Positions 12,531 through 25,300 of a stretch of 64,000 nucleotides of DNA are shown here, in pieces. Source of the DNA: Euonymus europaeus (lineage: Eukaryota; Streptophyta; Magnoliopsida; Celastrales; Celastraceae); the NCBI GenBank assembly GCA_963580455.1, contig OY756971.1, positions 18,809,001 through 18,873,000 on the forward strand, written 5' to 3'. The translations under genes and the position numbers were made by a program. Each line of letters begins with the position of its first letter. Positions within the stretch are counted from its first letter, which is position 1. The notes under the pieces were generated by a model. That model was not told the origin of the DNA. It saw nothing but the letters and a program-made list of their open reading frames with translations, and made no database searches.

Positions 12531-12758
12531 AATATTAATTATATATTTTATTTTATTTTATTTTGTTAATTATATAATTTTGACTCCATTTTATTTTAAT
12601 TTATTAATTATATATAATTATAAATGCACAAATAAAATATATTGATTATACATAATTATAAAGGAATGACATAATGGACAAAACACAATTTAATTCTCAT
12701 TCTCATTCCCAGTTTTTATACATACCAAACGTGAGAATTGAAATCTCATTCTCATTCC

Positions 12759-15700
12759 TAAGGGCGAAGCCAGGAATTTTTATTACCCTGGGCTAAGCCT
12801 AGCCATAATGGACAACTCTTTAAACAAAAAAATCAAACAAATAATTATAAAAGTTTTTTTATTGAACAAGAAAACAAAGGAAAATACATACCACCAAAAC
12901 TATTGAAGTTGTGCTCTACGATGCTTCAGGGTGTAGAATTCATCAATTATCGAATCAGAATTGATATTTTTAGCAAGTTCTCGTTCAATGTAGATAATCA
13001 AAGAATCTGCTAAGAACTACTCTTCCATTTTATTGCGGAGAGCAGATTTAACATGCTTCATAGCTGATAATGATCGTTCTGTTGTGGCAGTGGAAACAGG
13101 AAGAGTTAAAATAAGACGTACCAACCTATCGATTAGATTGTAGTGTTCAGACTTCTTTGTTTCAGCTAATCTTTGACATAGCTCGGAAATGGTTGATATA
13201 TTCTGAAACTTCTCATGGCGAACTATATCAAGCTTATAGTGCTCCAACTGACTTCTAGAGTAATGCATTTCCTATTCACTAAAATCACCAGGATAAAATT
13301 TCTCTGCAAGACTGCAAATATGTTCAACTTGAAACAACTTAAAGTTGTCTCTAGGTTCCAAAGCAGAGCTCAGCATTAGAAGTTTTACAGCCCCGTCATT
13401 GAATCTACTACTTATCTCTTCCACCTGAAAGTTAATTGTAGCATTAAATATATCAAAATGATACTGATGCTCAACTGTGATGGAATCCTTTTGTTGACAT
13501 GAACGACTGGTATCCCCTCTATAACAAGCATCCATATTAGGTATCTCAACATTGTACTTTGTACAAACTGATTTCACATGCATCAAAAGACTATCAAAAC
13601 CTTATTCTCTCAAAGTTTGAAGCAATGCTTTGGTTGATGAAACAAGATCCATCGCATTTAAAATGTCTAAAGACTTATGTTGCAAGGCTCGACAAAGCAT
13701 ATCTGTAATCGCAATTATTTTATGCATCAAATACAAGATGAATATGAAATCAAAAGACTTCATCACAATTAAAGAACCACCAGCTTCACCACGTATAGAG
13801 TTAGAGGACCCCTCATTCACTATGCTTTCAAGCACAATAATCACGTCATTGTACATATCTATCAAGCTGCAAATAGAATTAAAAATGAGAACTCCAACGA
13901 GTAGTTCCAGCTCGATGTAAAGTATCGATTTGATTAACCCCTCTACCAGTCTCACGCTCACCAGTAGCTACCATACGTGCAATTTCAATTGCTTGAGCAG
14001 AATGCAACTCAGTGTGACGTTTAGGAGAAGCACTTATTAGATTGACAATACAAGTAAGTTTTGAAAAGAACAACCAAACTGAAATCTCATTTTCATCATC
14101 AGCAACTAGTGCTAGTTGCAGTTGATGGGCAAAACAATGCACATAATATGCATATGGACACTCTCTCAAGAACAGAGCCTGCAAACCATTCCATGCGCTA
14201 CGCATATTGCTAGCACCATCATACCCTTGACCTCGCATATCACAAATCTGTAGGTCATGTTGACCCAAGACATTAGAAATTTCCTTCTTAAGTGTTGAAG
14301 CAGTGGTATCTGTAACATGCACAATGGCAAAAAAACGCTCTTTCAAAAAACCATCGACATTAACAAATCTCAAGACAATAGCCATTTGTTCTTTGCTGGA
14401 TATATCTTTGGCTTCATCAACTAGAATACAGAATTTTGCATCCCCAACTTCTTGGCGAATTTTATTTCTCACTCTGTTAGCAATAATATGCAAAATCTCT
14501 TTCTGAATCATTGGTGAAGTACATTTTGCATTTTTTGGAGCTTTCTATAAGACAACATCATCAATCTCGACATTCATTCTTTCCATAAGCCTTATCTTCT
14601 CTATAACATTACCCTGATTAATGGAAGTTGAGGATTCATCATGACCTCTAAAAGCACATGCCTGCATACTAAGCCATCGAACATTCTCAATTGTTGCCTT
14701 AAGACGCAACCGATTCTTTTGCACCTCTTCTGAAGATTGTGTGTTCATCACTCTATCAATATGCTGAGTAACCTTCATCAAAGCATCAATAGAACTAACA
14801 ACATTATTATGTGGTGAAGTGGGACCTCCCACATGCATAAGAAATGAACATCTAGGCCCATCATTTACTCTCTTCCAACTTCTAAACCCCTCAGTAGTAA
14901 ATGCAGGGTAATGAGCCTTCTTGTTTTCAAAAAGGAAACATGGAAAGCAAAATACTGCATCCTTTGAAGGAGAGTACTCTATCTATGAAAATTTCTTAAA
15001 CCAAGAGGAATTAAATCAGCGATATTGCTGTCCTGTTTCGGTTCGCGGGTACACAGGCAAATTAGGTTGATATGGCCTCATTTTTATATAAGCTCGCCTA
15101 ATTTTATCCCTTTGGTTAACAGGATGTTGCTATATCGGAACACGTGTACCCGGATCACGTTCAAGAGAGCTAAGATCAATTTCAACTCTTTGAGATTTTG
15201 AAAGATGTTCGTCGGTACTATTTGAGATGTCAAGATTGGCTTCGCTAGGCCCCTTACTTGTTGATGTAGGTTCTCTTGGTTTAAAGAATGAAAAAATAGT
15301 TTAAAACCTATTAGATTGTTATATGAGTGAACATTAGGTTATTAACACATATCAAATTAAACAAAACAATTCATATGCAAATATACAATCAACAAGCACA
15401 CATAATTCAACAAATTATCCCTCACACTCATCCCCCACCAACATAAATGTGGGTCCATGAGTCGGGATCTACCAATTGCACATTCATTCTCCCTCAACTT
15501 CTCAATTTAAATTTCAACAATCAACAATCAACACCCTAAAAACACTAGACTAAAATTCATAATATATGTTTAGAAATAAGTTACCTAAAAATAGTCAATT
15601 GAGGTTGCAGAACAGCAACAAACAACAACATAAAGAATTGTGGAAACTGGAAATTGGGCCAATTGGAGCTACCGGGCTGCCAGTTGTAGGCTGCAGAAAT

Positions 15701-16193
15701 TAACAATTAACAAATTAAACAATTAATTAACAACTAACAACTAACAACTAACAATTAACAAATAACAAATTAAATAAAAATTAAACAAGAAATTAACAAG
15801 TTACAAATACAAGCCCTACCTGAAGGAGAAGGAGTGACGGCTGACGCTGAGATTTGATTTGCAGCCTGCAGGGGCGGGCGGAGAGAGAGGCTGCCGGTTG
15901 CGGATGGGCATATCAGAGAGAGATTCAACTGGGTCTGAGAGGGAAAGTAGCTCCTGGGTGACTGGGCAGGCGTGACTCGCGTGAGAGGGTGACTGGGTGA
16001 GGAGTGAGGACTGAGGCGGACGTTACGGATGGGTGGAACCGTGGCGGCTGATGGGTGGCACCGTGGCAGCTGATGGGCTGGTAGCAAGCAGGCTGGCTGA
16101 TGAATATAGACTGGGCTGAGTTATATCTGTATATGTACTAAAAAAATTCAAAAATTTACCCCGGGCTACAGCCCAACCCAAGTTCCGCCCCTG
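12759..16193 (-). mobile_element. hAT transposon, 3.4 kb, with 8-bp target duplication
   Basis: Left end TAAGGGCGAAGCCAGG and right end (reverse complement) CAGGGGCGGAACTTGG are the terminal repeats. They resemble the CAGGGGCGG ends of plant TTF-zinc-finger hAT elements. Flanking 8-mers CTCATTCC (12751-12758) and CTCATTCT (16194-16201) match at 7 of 8, the duplication size of hAT elements. The body carries the broken transposase at 12900-15303 on the minus strand. A GC-rich promoter-side segment follows (15800-16100). Confidence 0.85.
12900..15303 (-). pseudogene. Broken TTF-type zinc finger hAT transposase (ZMYM1-like)
   Basis: Reading the minus strand from about 15303, the recognisable order is: an N-terminal KTIFSFFKPREP segment; a TTF-type zinc finger region (EYSPSKDAVFCFPCFLF, then TEGFRSWKRV and MHVGGPTSPHN near 14838); an RNase H-like core (FCILVDEAKDISSKEQMAIV, GQGYDGASNM, YVHCFAHQLQLALV; 13879-14511); and the C-terminal hAT dimerisation domain (LILTLPVSTATTERSLSAMK, 13017-13268). 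Stops interrupt the frame near 15135, 15023, 14994, 14548, 13600, 13269 and 13018, and there is a frameshift around 13885-13960. Such transposases cut and paste their own element. This copy cannot make a full protein. Order and spacing are intact, so decay is by point mutations rather than deletion. Confidence 0.85.
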
Positions 16194-16241
16194 CTCATTC
16201 TCATTCTCACTCAAACCATTCTAAAAACCAAACGACCCCTA

Positions 16242-16440
16242 GTGATCGTTGCTATGAGAAGTTGAGAATTGCAAGTGACCATTGTTGCTATGAGCCCAGG
16301 TTTCCATTTTTTACCGTTTCTTATTGGTTGTTAAGAATTTCAGGTGACTGTTGTAGCTGTGAGCCCATGTTTCCATTTTTTACCGTTTCTAGTAGGTTGT
16401 CAAGAATTGCAGGTGGTTGTTGGACACACATGGTCATACC
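16242..16440. repeat. 69-bp tandem repeat, two full and two partial copies
   Basis: Units at 16275-16343 and 16344-16412, each beginning GTGAC and containing GTTTCCATTTTTTACCGTTTC. A shortened unit lies at 16242-16274 and a diverging start of another at 16413. The array abuts the right end of the PIF-like element. Confidence 0.75.
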
Positions 16441-18140
16441 CGTTGGTTGTTGCACACTTGCATCCTGGAGGCCGATCACCTATGCTATAGATACCTGACT
16501 GGTGGAATACAGGACTATCCCATTTCGCTCACCTCACCCTTCTCTACTACTCTACAACTCTACTACACTAACACAGCCGCACAATCTTGAAGCCTACACT
16601 TAAATACTTAATCTCAAAATTTCTTTCTAAATATTGAATTATTGCTTCCAATTCTTTCATTTGTTATACGATTATTCTCTTCACACAACTCTTTCCAATT
16701 TTAGGTAATTTTTTTTACTGATTAATTGTTGTAATTTTTATTATCCTAAACTTCTTTGGCTCCAGCCAGGCCTGGGCTTAAGTAACTCACCTAGGCTGAC
16801 TGGCCTGAACCCCAAGCCGTGTTTTTGGACCTAGGTCGGCCCGACTTGATGTCAACCCCAATAAAGGGTATAGCGGATACCAAAGTCATCACCAGTTTCA
16901 TTCCATCTCTGTATTTAAAACATTGAAAAATAAAGGACGAAAATAAATCATATATTAGGTAAAATTTAAAAATATGTCATTGAAAAAGTTGAAATGTTAA
17001 CTCTGATCACTCTCCGACTTTCCGGTCAAAGCTAATATTTGATGATGTGATGTGTCACATGTGTGTCATGCATTTGTAAAGATAATTCATTAAAAAGGAT
17101 TGACATATAATATATTTGATTTTAGAAAATAAAAAATAAAATCACATTAATCATATATTTAAAAACACATCAACTCTAAATACTTCTCACAACTGGTGTC
17201 TGTCTTCGCTTGTCGCTCTGGCATAGCTTTGTCGCGAGAGTTCATAGCCAAAATCTTCCCCACAATCATTGTTTTTGTTAGAGTTCACGAATGGACTCCT
17301 TTAGCCAAATTTAACTATCATTGTAAGATAATGCTAGCTTTTCAAGTTCAAATCCAATCTCAATTCATCAGAAGGCTTTCAGAGCCTTGCAAGATCTTTC
17401 AAGGCGCATAGTTTTAAAACACATTTTACTCTAAGTCAAGTAAACTCATGGGCTTATAATTTTCCCATCAAATCTTTATTGTAATGATGCGAGACTTTGC
17501 TCAACAGTTCTCTCTCTGACAGATTCGAGTGTCTCATTTTATGTATCTTACCTGATTGCTCTGCCATGAGAGTCCTCCAAAATCTCCAAAAAAATTTGGA
17601 GCTGTGAATTTGTCTTGTATTCAGCTTAAGGAGGACATTTAAAAGGTAAAAAACTAAAAACCGCTCCACTAATCTCGGTTGTTGTAGATATCAAAAATCT
17701 GCAATCACAAAATTGAAGGAAAGGGTCATTGATAACTCGTAGAACTTGCTAAGAAATGAGATGGGGTCACAACGGTGTGGTGTCAACCTATGAACCTTCG
17801 ACGATCAAATTAGACTAAGAGCACAGGCGTGAATCTGGGAATAAGTTGTTTGAGATAAAGAGAGAAAGGGAGAGAATTTAAATGTGATACCTTTCAATAT
17901 TCCAACCCTTTGCTAATATGAGAGCTGCTTGTATTTATAGGCTTGATAATTCTTGAGCCTAATTTGGGCTTGATTTAACAATTTTTCTAGGCCCAGTTGC
18001 TTGGCATATAAGTTTATAAGCCCAGATTTGACATATTGACCTCTAGATTAGGTTGGCCAGTCAAGAATGTTAATAAATATTTTATACCCATATAATAAGT
18101 CCCCTAGTCTTTAAGTGAGGATGCATAAATTAAAAAGTGA
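16441..18140. other. Unassigned repeat-like DNA
   Basis: No gene recognised. The open frames at 17196-17411 (+) and 17454-17669 (-) have no family similarity that I can name. The stretch 17700-18140 contains a TATA-like TATTTATAGGC and many GGGCTT/GCCCA words, reminiscent of an LTR promoter region, but no LTR ends could be fixed. Confidence 0.3.
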
Positions 18141-18440
18141 TACTCCCTCCGTTCCTATTTGATATGCTGCATTTTTATTTTGGTTTGTCCAAATTGTAGC
18201 TCACTTTGCTTATTGAAAATAAGTAAGAATGACTAATTTACTAATCTATCCTAATTTATTGTGCATTTTTATCAACCAATGACATTAAATTCTAGAAATA
18301 ATAAGGTGTGACTGGAGTGGTCTTAATGAAGGGTATATTAGGAAGAAAATTAATTCAATTTATTGTTTTAATCATATTAAATTTTTTTAATATGTGAGAA
18401 AAAACAAATGACCCTACCAAATAGGGAGAGAGAGAGAGTA
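18141..18440. mobile_element. Stowaway-like MITE, 300 bp
   Basis: Begins TACTCCCTCCGTTCCTATTTG and ends (reverse complement) TACTCTCTCTCTCTCCCTATTTGG, with TA at each end. CTCCCTCCGT is the hallmark Stowaway (Tc1/mariner-derived) terminus. The interior is homologous to the split copy at 26582-28069 (shared TTATTGTGCATTTTTAT and GACATTAAATTCT). Confidence 0.8.
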
Positions 18441-18479
18441 ACATTTAAATCGAATAATTCAAATATTGAATAATTGTGT

Positions 18480-18884
18480 CATGATCTTGTCGATCTTATG
18501 GAGAAATGGTAACTGATGCCATGGTCTCGTCGACCACATGGGGAAATGGCTACTGGTGCCATGGATTTTAACGACTGATAAGGAGTAAAGGCTATTGACG
18601 TCTAGGTTTTATGTACCATATGTGGAGGTGGAAGACGGCGTCATGAATTGTGATGACTAATGATAAATGGCTATTGATGTCATGGACTTGTTGACCATAA
18701 TGAAGAAGTGATTGTTGGTATAGTGGTATGGTCGACCATATTGGAGAAGTTGCAGCTGATGCTCAAGTCTTGCTGACCATATAGAAAGACGACAATCGAT
18801 GCGGTGGTCTTGTCGACTATAATGGAGAAATGACATTTGGTGTCTAGGTCTTGTTGACCATAATGGAGAAATGACAACTAATTT
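18480..18884. repeat. 40-bp minisatellite, about 10 diverged copies
   Basis: Repeats of roughly 39-42 bp with consensus words CATGGTCTTGTCGACCATAA, TGGAGAAATG and CTATTGATG. Clear unit starts are near 18480, 18520, 18560 and at about 40-bp steps to 18884. Every unit carries a TTGTCGACCA-like semi-palindrome, often with a SalI-type GTCGAC. No coding frame is kept across units. Confidence 0.75.
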
Positions 18885-19085
18885 CTTTGCTACTCTGAAA
18901 GGTTTCACATTTATGGCAATACGATTTCAGTCTTCTAGGTTTTATTGGTACTTGGAGAATTGTCTCGAAAAGTGTTGATAATGACGGGCATTTCTTAGGA
19001 GGGGTGGCTGATGAGTGGTTCATGTACATCTGTTTTTTTTATCTGAGAGGATATCATACAACCCTAGTGAAAGATGAGTGTTAGG

Positions 19086-22000
19086 TGTCGCAATCGGTTT
19101 TTGCGAAAATGATTTTTTAATAAAATATAGAAGTCGCCATCAATTGAATAGGTGCAATTGGTCACCATGAAAAATATAATTTTGGTCTACGAAAAATCCA
19201 GAAAAAAGGTAAGTGAATTTGTTGCGTATGGGGAAGGTGTGAGGCACCCCACAATGCCTGTTTTTTTAAAAAACAGTTGCCAACTTAAATTTTATTATCC
19301 CATTAAATGACTTTTCCCGAAAATATTAATTGTAGCGTACATAAAATATGATATATAAGATAAAAATAATATTTAGAGGAATATAATAACTATATAGAGT
19401 AAAATAATTTAAGTAGGTATATAGATATATCAAAATAGAATAAAATAAACTTATAAAAATATATATATATAAATTATATTCGAATATAATAAAATGATTT
19501 TATAATACATACAAAGACTATATATATATAAGGTATAATGATTATATAAATTATATGACAAATTACATGAGATAAAAAATAATATTTAAATAAATAGGAA
19601 AAATAATTTAAGTAGATATAGGGTTATACGAAAATAGAATAAAATAAGTTCATAAAATATAATATAATTTTATAATATATATAAAAACTATATTAAAAGT
19701 CTTAATATTGAGGTTCATAGGGTTTTGTCCATCCAATGGCCAAATTTCCCAAGAAACGCTCTCACCTCAAGAATCTACCCAAGGGTGCATCCAATGCATT
19801 CCTCAAATAGATTTCATCGTAGGCAAAGACTTTTAGTATAATCTTTATATAATACATAAGTTCGAAATAAAGTAGAATATAACATAAAATAGTAAATATC
19901 ATAAAATAAAATAAGGATAAGAATAAAAAAATAGAAATAAAGTCAAAAGGTAAATATAATATAAAAATTAAAATAACATAAATATTAGATAAATACGTAA
20001 TAATGATATAAGGCAAATAACATAATAATAATAATAATAATGAGATACAAAATAATAATAAGAACCATATGAAAATAGAGTGACATTATACATATATATA
20101 TATATTTATAAGATGAAAATAAAATGAGAATAAAATACAAAATACAATAAGATATAAAAATAACGAAAATAAACAAAGAGGAAAAAAAAGTAAAGTAAAA
20201 TAAAATGAAAAATAATAATGTATAAAATAATAATAATTATTGAAAAAAACGAAATTAATATACAATAAATAAAAACAGAAAAGAGAAATAAATAAATTAT
20301 ATAAATAAATAGGAAAATAAAGTAAAATAGATAAAATAAAGTGAAATAAAAATAGGAATAAGTAATATAATAAAATGAAAATAAATAGAATAACAAAGGT
20401 AAAAATAAAATTAAAATAAAATGTTGGGGAACCGAAATTTTTATGTGGACTATAGGATATTAGATTATCGCAAACCCACCAATCAAACATATTAAAATAT
20501 TGAATCATATAGTTAACACTTAAACCACACAACATCAAACCAAACAACATCAAAGCAATCATATAATTCATATATAAGCACCCTTCAATAAATGACATAT
20601 TAGCATATTGAAAAAAAAATGATGAATGGAATGGGATTTCGGTTCCCCTTCTTTTTATTAGCAATCAAAATATCTCAATCATATTATTGAATTAACATGA
20701 TTGAAAAATTATAATTAATTGCTTTGATGAGCATGCAATATGCCACATGTAAAATCATGCAATTTTAAAATCCAAATGAGCAAACATTTAAATACCAAAT
20801 AATTCAAATAATCCCTTGTAGAGCCCAATTATTATCAAATAGATGTTCTTGTTTAAACCTTAATACTCCTCCTTAGGCCCAACACTTAACTTATTTTAAC
20901 CCAGCATGTTCGACCAAGACAGCAGGCTATAATTTCAAATCTAATAGTCACCCAAAAGTGAAAACAATAAACAATCCAGAAGCAACTTAATACAAACATA
21001 TCACCTAGCACATAATTCTTCCAAGAACTAGCATTACAGCAAGCTAAATCACACACGGATACAACCATAGCAGATTTATGTAGCCATTAGGCATTGCAAT
21101 TCGAAGACCACAAGTTCAACATTTATCAAGCCAATCTAATAGAAACTTCAGCCATGTTTTCAACTATAAAAGAAACTGCAAAACCATGAAGCACCAAAAC
21201 ATAGCAAATACAGTGAATGCACGTGACCCAATTTTGATATTCATACAATCTACTTCTATTGGCATTCATAGAAAGGAAGTAAAAGAGTTTAAACAATAAC
21301 CTGTTCATAACTTATAATAACCATACATACCCATACATAGATGAAATCAACCTAGAAGCAACCAAACATCAATATTCCTCACATGGATACTCAATTTCAG
21401 AAGAAATTCAAAAACAAGTTAACAATGAAATATATATTCCAATAATTCAAATCCTTAACAGAAACCAACAGGCATAAGATCAAAGGTTCCTCCTTTGGTT
21501 TTCAAAACCATCCGAACCACACTTCAAAGATTAAACAAACTCAGCTTCATGAACCCAAAAATCTCACCCTTTAATCAATCTCCACACTGCAGTTCGAACG
21601 CCAGAAGCAAGAATTTCCAGAAACAGAATGCAAGAAGAAGACCCCAAAATTCCCTAGAAAATTTGATGGGAAGAGAAGAAAACCCACTGGAATCCCCCTC
21701 CAAAATTTCTGGTCCAGAATCGAGTGAGAAGAAGAAGGAAGAAACCCAGAAAAATCACAAACCGAAACAGAGAAAAATTCCCCCCAGAAAAATTCGGAAA
21801 GAAGAAGAAGAAGAGGAAGAAGCCCAGAAGAATCGAGAAACCAGAAAACCAGCCCAAAAAATCTCTCAATTTTTCGGTCCAACGAAGAAGAAGGAACCCC
21901 CCTGATAACTCTCAAGAAAAAAAAAAGATTTTTTTTTTTTTTGAACTGGGGTTGCCAACCCCTATTTATCATTTTTCAACCCGGATCTCCTACCCTCCTA

Positions 22001-22384
22001 CTGATTTCCTTTCCTTTCTAACCTCTCAATCATCTCCTCCCAAATCACTCATGAAATCCCTTAATGTCAGGCTCCACATCACCCCCAATATGAACCCTAA
22101 AATCCTAGCGCCTCTCTCTCTATTTCCCTTTTCTGGCAACTCTCTTTCTCTCCCTCGACGGCGTCTCTTTTTTCCTCCAGCAGCGGCGTCCCTGTTTCCT
22201 TCTTCTTCTAGGTTTAGGTTTGGTCTAACTTGCTGGGCTGGGCTTGTATGGGTTAATGGAGACTTGGGCTTACCGAATGGATTATCCAAGAAGCTTAAGT
22301 GATGAATCGGGCTTTGAACCAATTAATTGGGCTTAAACATTTAATTGGGCCCTTACGTTGGGCTTGAACCGAAATTGGGGTACA
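19086..22384 (+). mobile_element. LTR-like repeat, copy 1 (3.3 kb, probable solo LTR)
   Basis: Begins TGTCGCAATCGG and ends GGGGTACA (TG...CA). A four-base TAGG is present on both flanks (19082-19085 and 22385-22388). Near the start it reads TGGTCACCATGAAAAATA and TGCGTATGGGGAAGGTGTGA, words I associate with LTRs of Tat/Ogre-type Ty3/gypsy elements. The same sequence, in the same orientation, occurs at 50283-54526. No gag or pol coding was found inside or adjacent. The long AT-rich centre (19330-20430), an (AAT)n tract near 20026-20042 and a purine-rich block (21490-21900) make open frames without meaning. Confidence 0.6.
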
Positions 22385-25300
22385 TAGGCTAGTTCCTAGT
22401 TCGTCATTGCTTTCAAGCTTCTTCTCTCTCAGGTGGATCACAGTTATGAACATCGAGGTGCAATTGTTCACCTCTCATTTTTCGCATTATTTGGTTTGGA
22501 AGGAAAATGGAGAGGAAGGAAAATTATGGCGTAAAATTGACAGAATTATAAAATTGTGGGTGTTTGGCAAGAGGGGAGGGAAAAAAAAGAGAGAAAAAAT
22601 TGAGAAAAGAAGGCGTGAGCCATTGATTTTTTTCCTCCGAAAAATTGGAGGAAAATGGCCAGTTGTGTCTCAAAATTGGCGGGCTCACACATTTTTTATT
22701 CAAAAGTGCAAAAGTGTGCGCCCACTCCCCAATGACATTTATATATTAAAATTCGATAGTACTAGTTGTACATTGAGAATGTATCCATAGAGATCCATAA
22801 TCTAGCTTGCTTGTCACATGGATAGCTGACTCAACAAGTTTGAATTGTTGAAATTTAGAAAAGACGTTGTCAACTTTATTTTGAATTAATTGAGTCTATC
22901 ATAATTAACCATAGTTACTTTTTATTTCTACAATTTTATTATCACAATTATGGTTCCCCAAAAACCCATTTACATGGGAGAAAACTCTCCAACTTCTTCT
23001 TCAGTGCTTTCGAAGCTGAAGAACACCATTGTTGAAGCTCAAATTGAAGCTGAAGCTCATGGTACTAGGCATTTCCAACTTATTCTCTCTCTCTCTCTCT
23101 CTCTCATTGACCACTTTTTCTCTTCATGTTTTGCTTTGACCTTCTCCCGATGACCCTTACTTGATTTCGTCGAAGCTTCAGTCATTGTATCTCACTTGTT
23201 GCGGCGACATCTACAAGGTACCTTGAATTTGTGGTTTTTTTTTTTTAAAAAAAAACCTCATGAGTTGTGTCTAATTATGAAAGTAGAGCATATGATTCAG
23301 CGATTTTGGGTTTTTGCTGTTTTTTTTCAATTACATTCTTCAATAAGTTTTTTTTTCTTAGTTACTTTGGGATTTTTATTCCGTTAATTTTTTCATTGAA
23401 CTCACTGGAATTCATAAATAGTTGTTATATTTTTTTATTCGATTCGTTATTACACTGAGTCTGAAATTAGACTCTAAAATATTACACTATAATTTTAGTG
23501 ATAATCAATTTGTGGAAATGTAATTAAGAGCAATGGGAGCCCTAGTTTGAAGCCTTAATTTTTGAAGCTTAATGTAATAGTCTAATTTGCAATGTAAGTA
23601 GTAACAGTAGTAGTCTATAATTTGATATTGTAAATAGGAATTACCATATGGTAGACATGAATGTTACATTGCTTAAACGAAGATCATTATTGCATTATTT
23701 TTTCACAATGTTATTCATAGTAGTTGCGATTTTTGGGACTGAAATTAGCACTTAAAATTACACTGTAAATGTTGTAGTACAATACCATGACAATGTAATT
23801 AGTTATGTAAATAACCTATTATAGTGTAAAAAAAATGTGTCTATTATAGTGGATAAAATGTGTATGTTACATTGTATTCCTTATTTAAATGTTACATTGT
23901 TGTAAGGAACATGATTATTGCATTATTCTAACACATTGTGCTCCAATGTCTTTTACAGTGTCCTATAGAAATTGTTATTACAGTGTTTGTATTTGGGTTA
24001 ATATGTTGCTGATATTTGGGTTAGCTCTACATCGTTAATGAATTGCATTCCTTGTGATTAGATGGTGAAGGGTAGTTCATCACGCTATAAACATATTGCA
24101 AAAGTTTCGGGCAAAGTAAAGGTATATTCGTCGAAGAATGCTCATTGGCCTTCAAAAGAACTAGGGGTGTCTTGTTTGAATATGTCGGCTTTTTATGGAC
24201 ATGTAATTATTACATTTTGGTATCTAAGTTGGGAGCTTTTATGACATTGTGAAACACTTGGGGGTGAGTGTTTTTTTATTGAATTTAGTAAAGTCAATGT
24301 GAATGTTTAATACATGGAGTAATCATTTGGTTGTAATTACATTGTGACAGTGTCTATTATATTGTTAATAAACCTTATTACATTCTCATAAAAGCAAAAT
24401 GCAAAATGTCAATAATACATTGCAATTATCCCTCAAAAGTCAAATTTTTGTGAATCCTACTTGCATCTTTGGTGATAGACCTCTTCTTCTTAGAGAATTT
24501 ACTAACAATTTCATGTTATATATAAAAAATGAGTATGTCATCAACTGAATAAAATAACATCTCAAGCGTTGGAACATTAGATCAAACATAATCTCATACT
24601 CATATGTACTCTCAACCAGTTCAATCAAAATTGAGTGTTGTTTTCTTGAATATAAAATAAAATATTAATATTGATTACAAGGATATTATGTTGAACCAAT
24701 ACATAAACGGTCAGCAATAATTACATTGTCTAAAATAATACAAGTGTTTATTTCATTGTGAATACAAAATGATAATACACAAGCTTGCTGGTGTTTCTGT
24801 TATGTTTATTACATTGCTTTCTTCTTGGGTCACAATGCTATTTACATTAATCAAAGATGACACAAAAAATAATTGAAATGACAGTAACCAGGAGAGAGAA
24901 TATGTTGACTTAAAACAATGAGAGATAAGCGGGAATCTCTTATGCCAATAGGCAATAGGTGGGAATTACGGTTGCATAGTGCATACAACAAGACAAAATT
25001 TTGTCTCCCCAAAAATCTATATGACATGCACAGTCAGCATGCCACATAGATTATGTAGTTTATGTATAAAAGTTATTATGTACCTTTAGCATTTTCGATT
25101 AAAATTTGAAGTATCCAAAATTACTTAAATGTCCTCAAAAGTTTTTTTTATAGATAAAATGGTAATAGTTTCTCTATCTCACAAATAAACAAAAATATAT
25201 ATTTTCATCTTTTATCCTTCTACTTTTTGAATATCAAAACAAGATAAGGTAAAATTAACTTTCACTCCCCTCTCCTTCATTTTTCTTCCCTCCAAATTTT

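Larger units (their letters stand above)
12215..16240. mobile_element. PIF/Harbinger-like MITE interrupted by a hAT element
   Basis: Left end GGTGATGTTTGGTTGG (12215) and right end, read in reverse complement, AGGGGTCGTTTGGTTTTTAG (from 16240) are terminal inverted repeats of the GTTTGGTT type. The same right end recurs at 63911-64000, confirming an element boundary. Without the inserted hAT (12759-16193) the MITE is about 580 bp, and the hAT sits about 40 bp from its right end. A clean 3-bp duplication is not visible (TTA left, TAG right), so the superfamily assignment is tentative. The interior contains GAATG/CATTC-rich repeats and an AT-rich minisatellite. Confidence 0.6.

Noticed and set aside
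20086..20664. 192-codon open frame on the minus strand, Phe/Tyr/Ile/Leu-rich
   Set aside because: It is a translation of an AT-rich low-complexity tract inside the LTR-like repeat; no family features, no splice or start context.
21495..22302. Open frames on both strands rich in Lys/Glu or Phe/Leu
   Set aside because: They arise from a purine-rich (GAAGAA) block in the LTR-like repeat; both strands are open for the same compositional reason.
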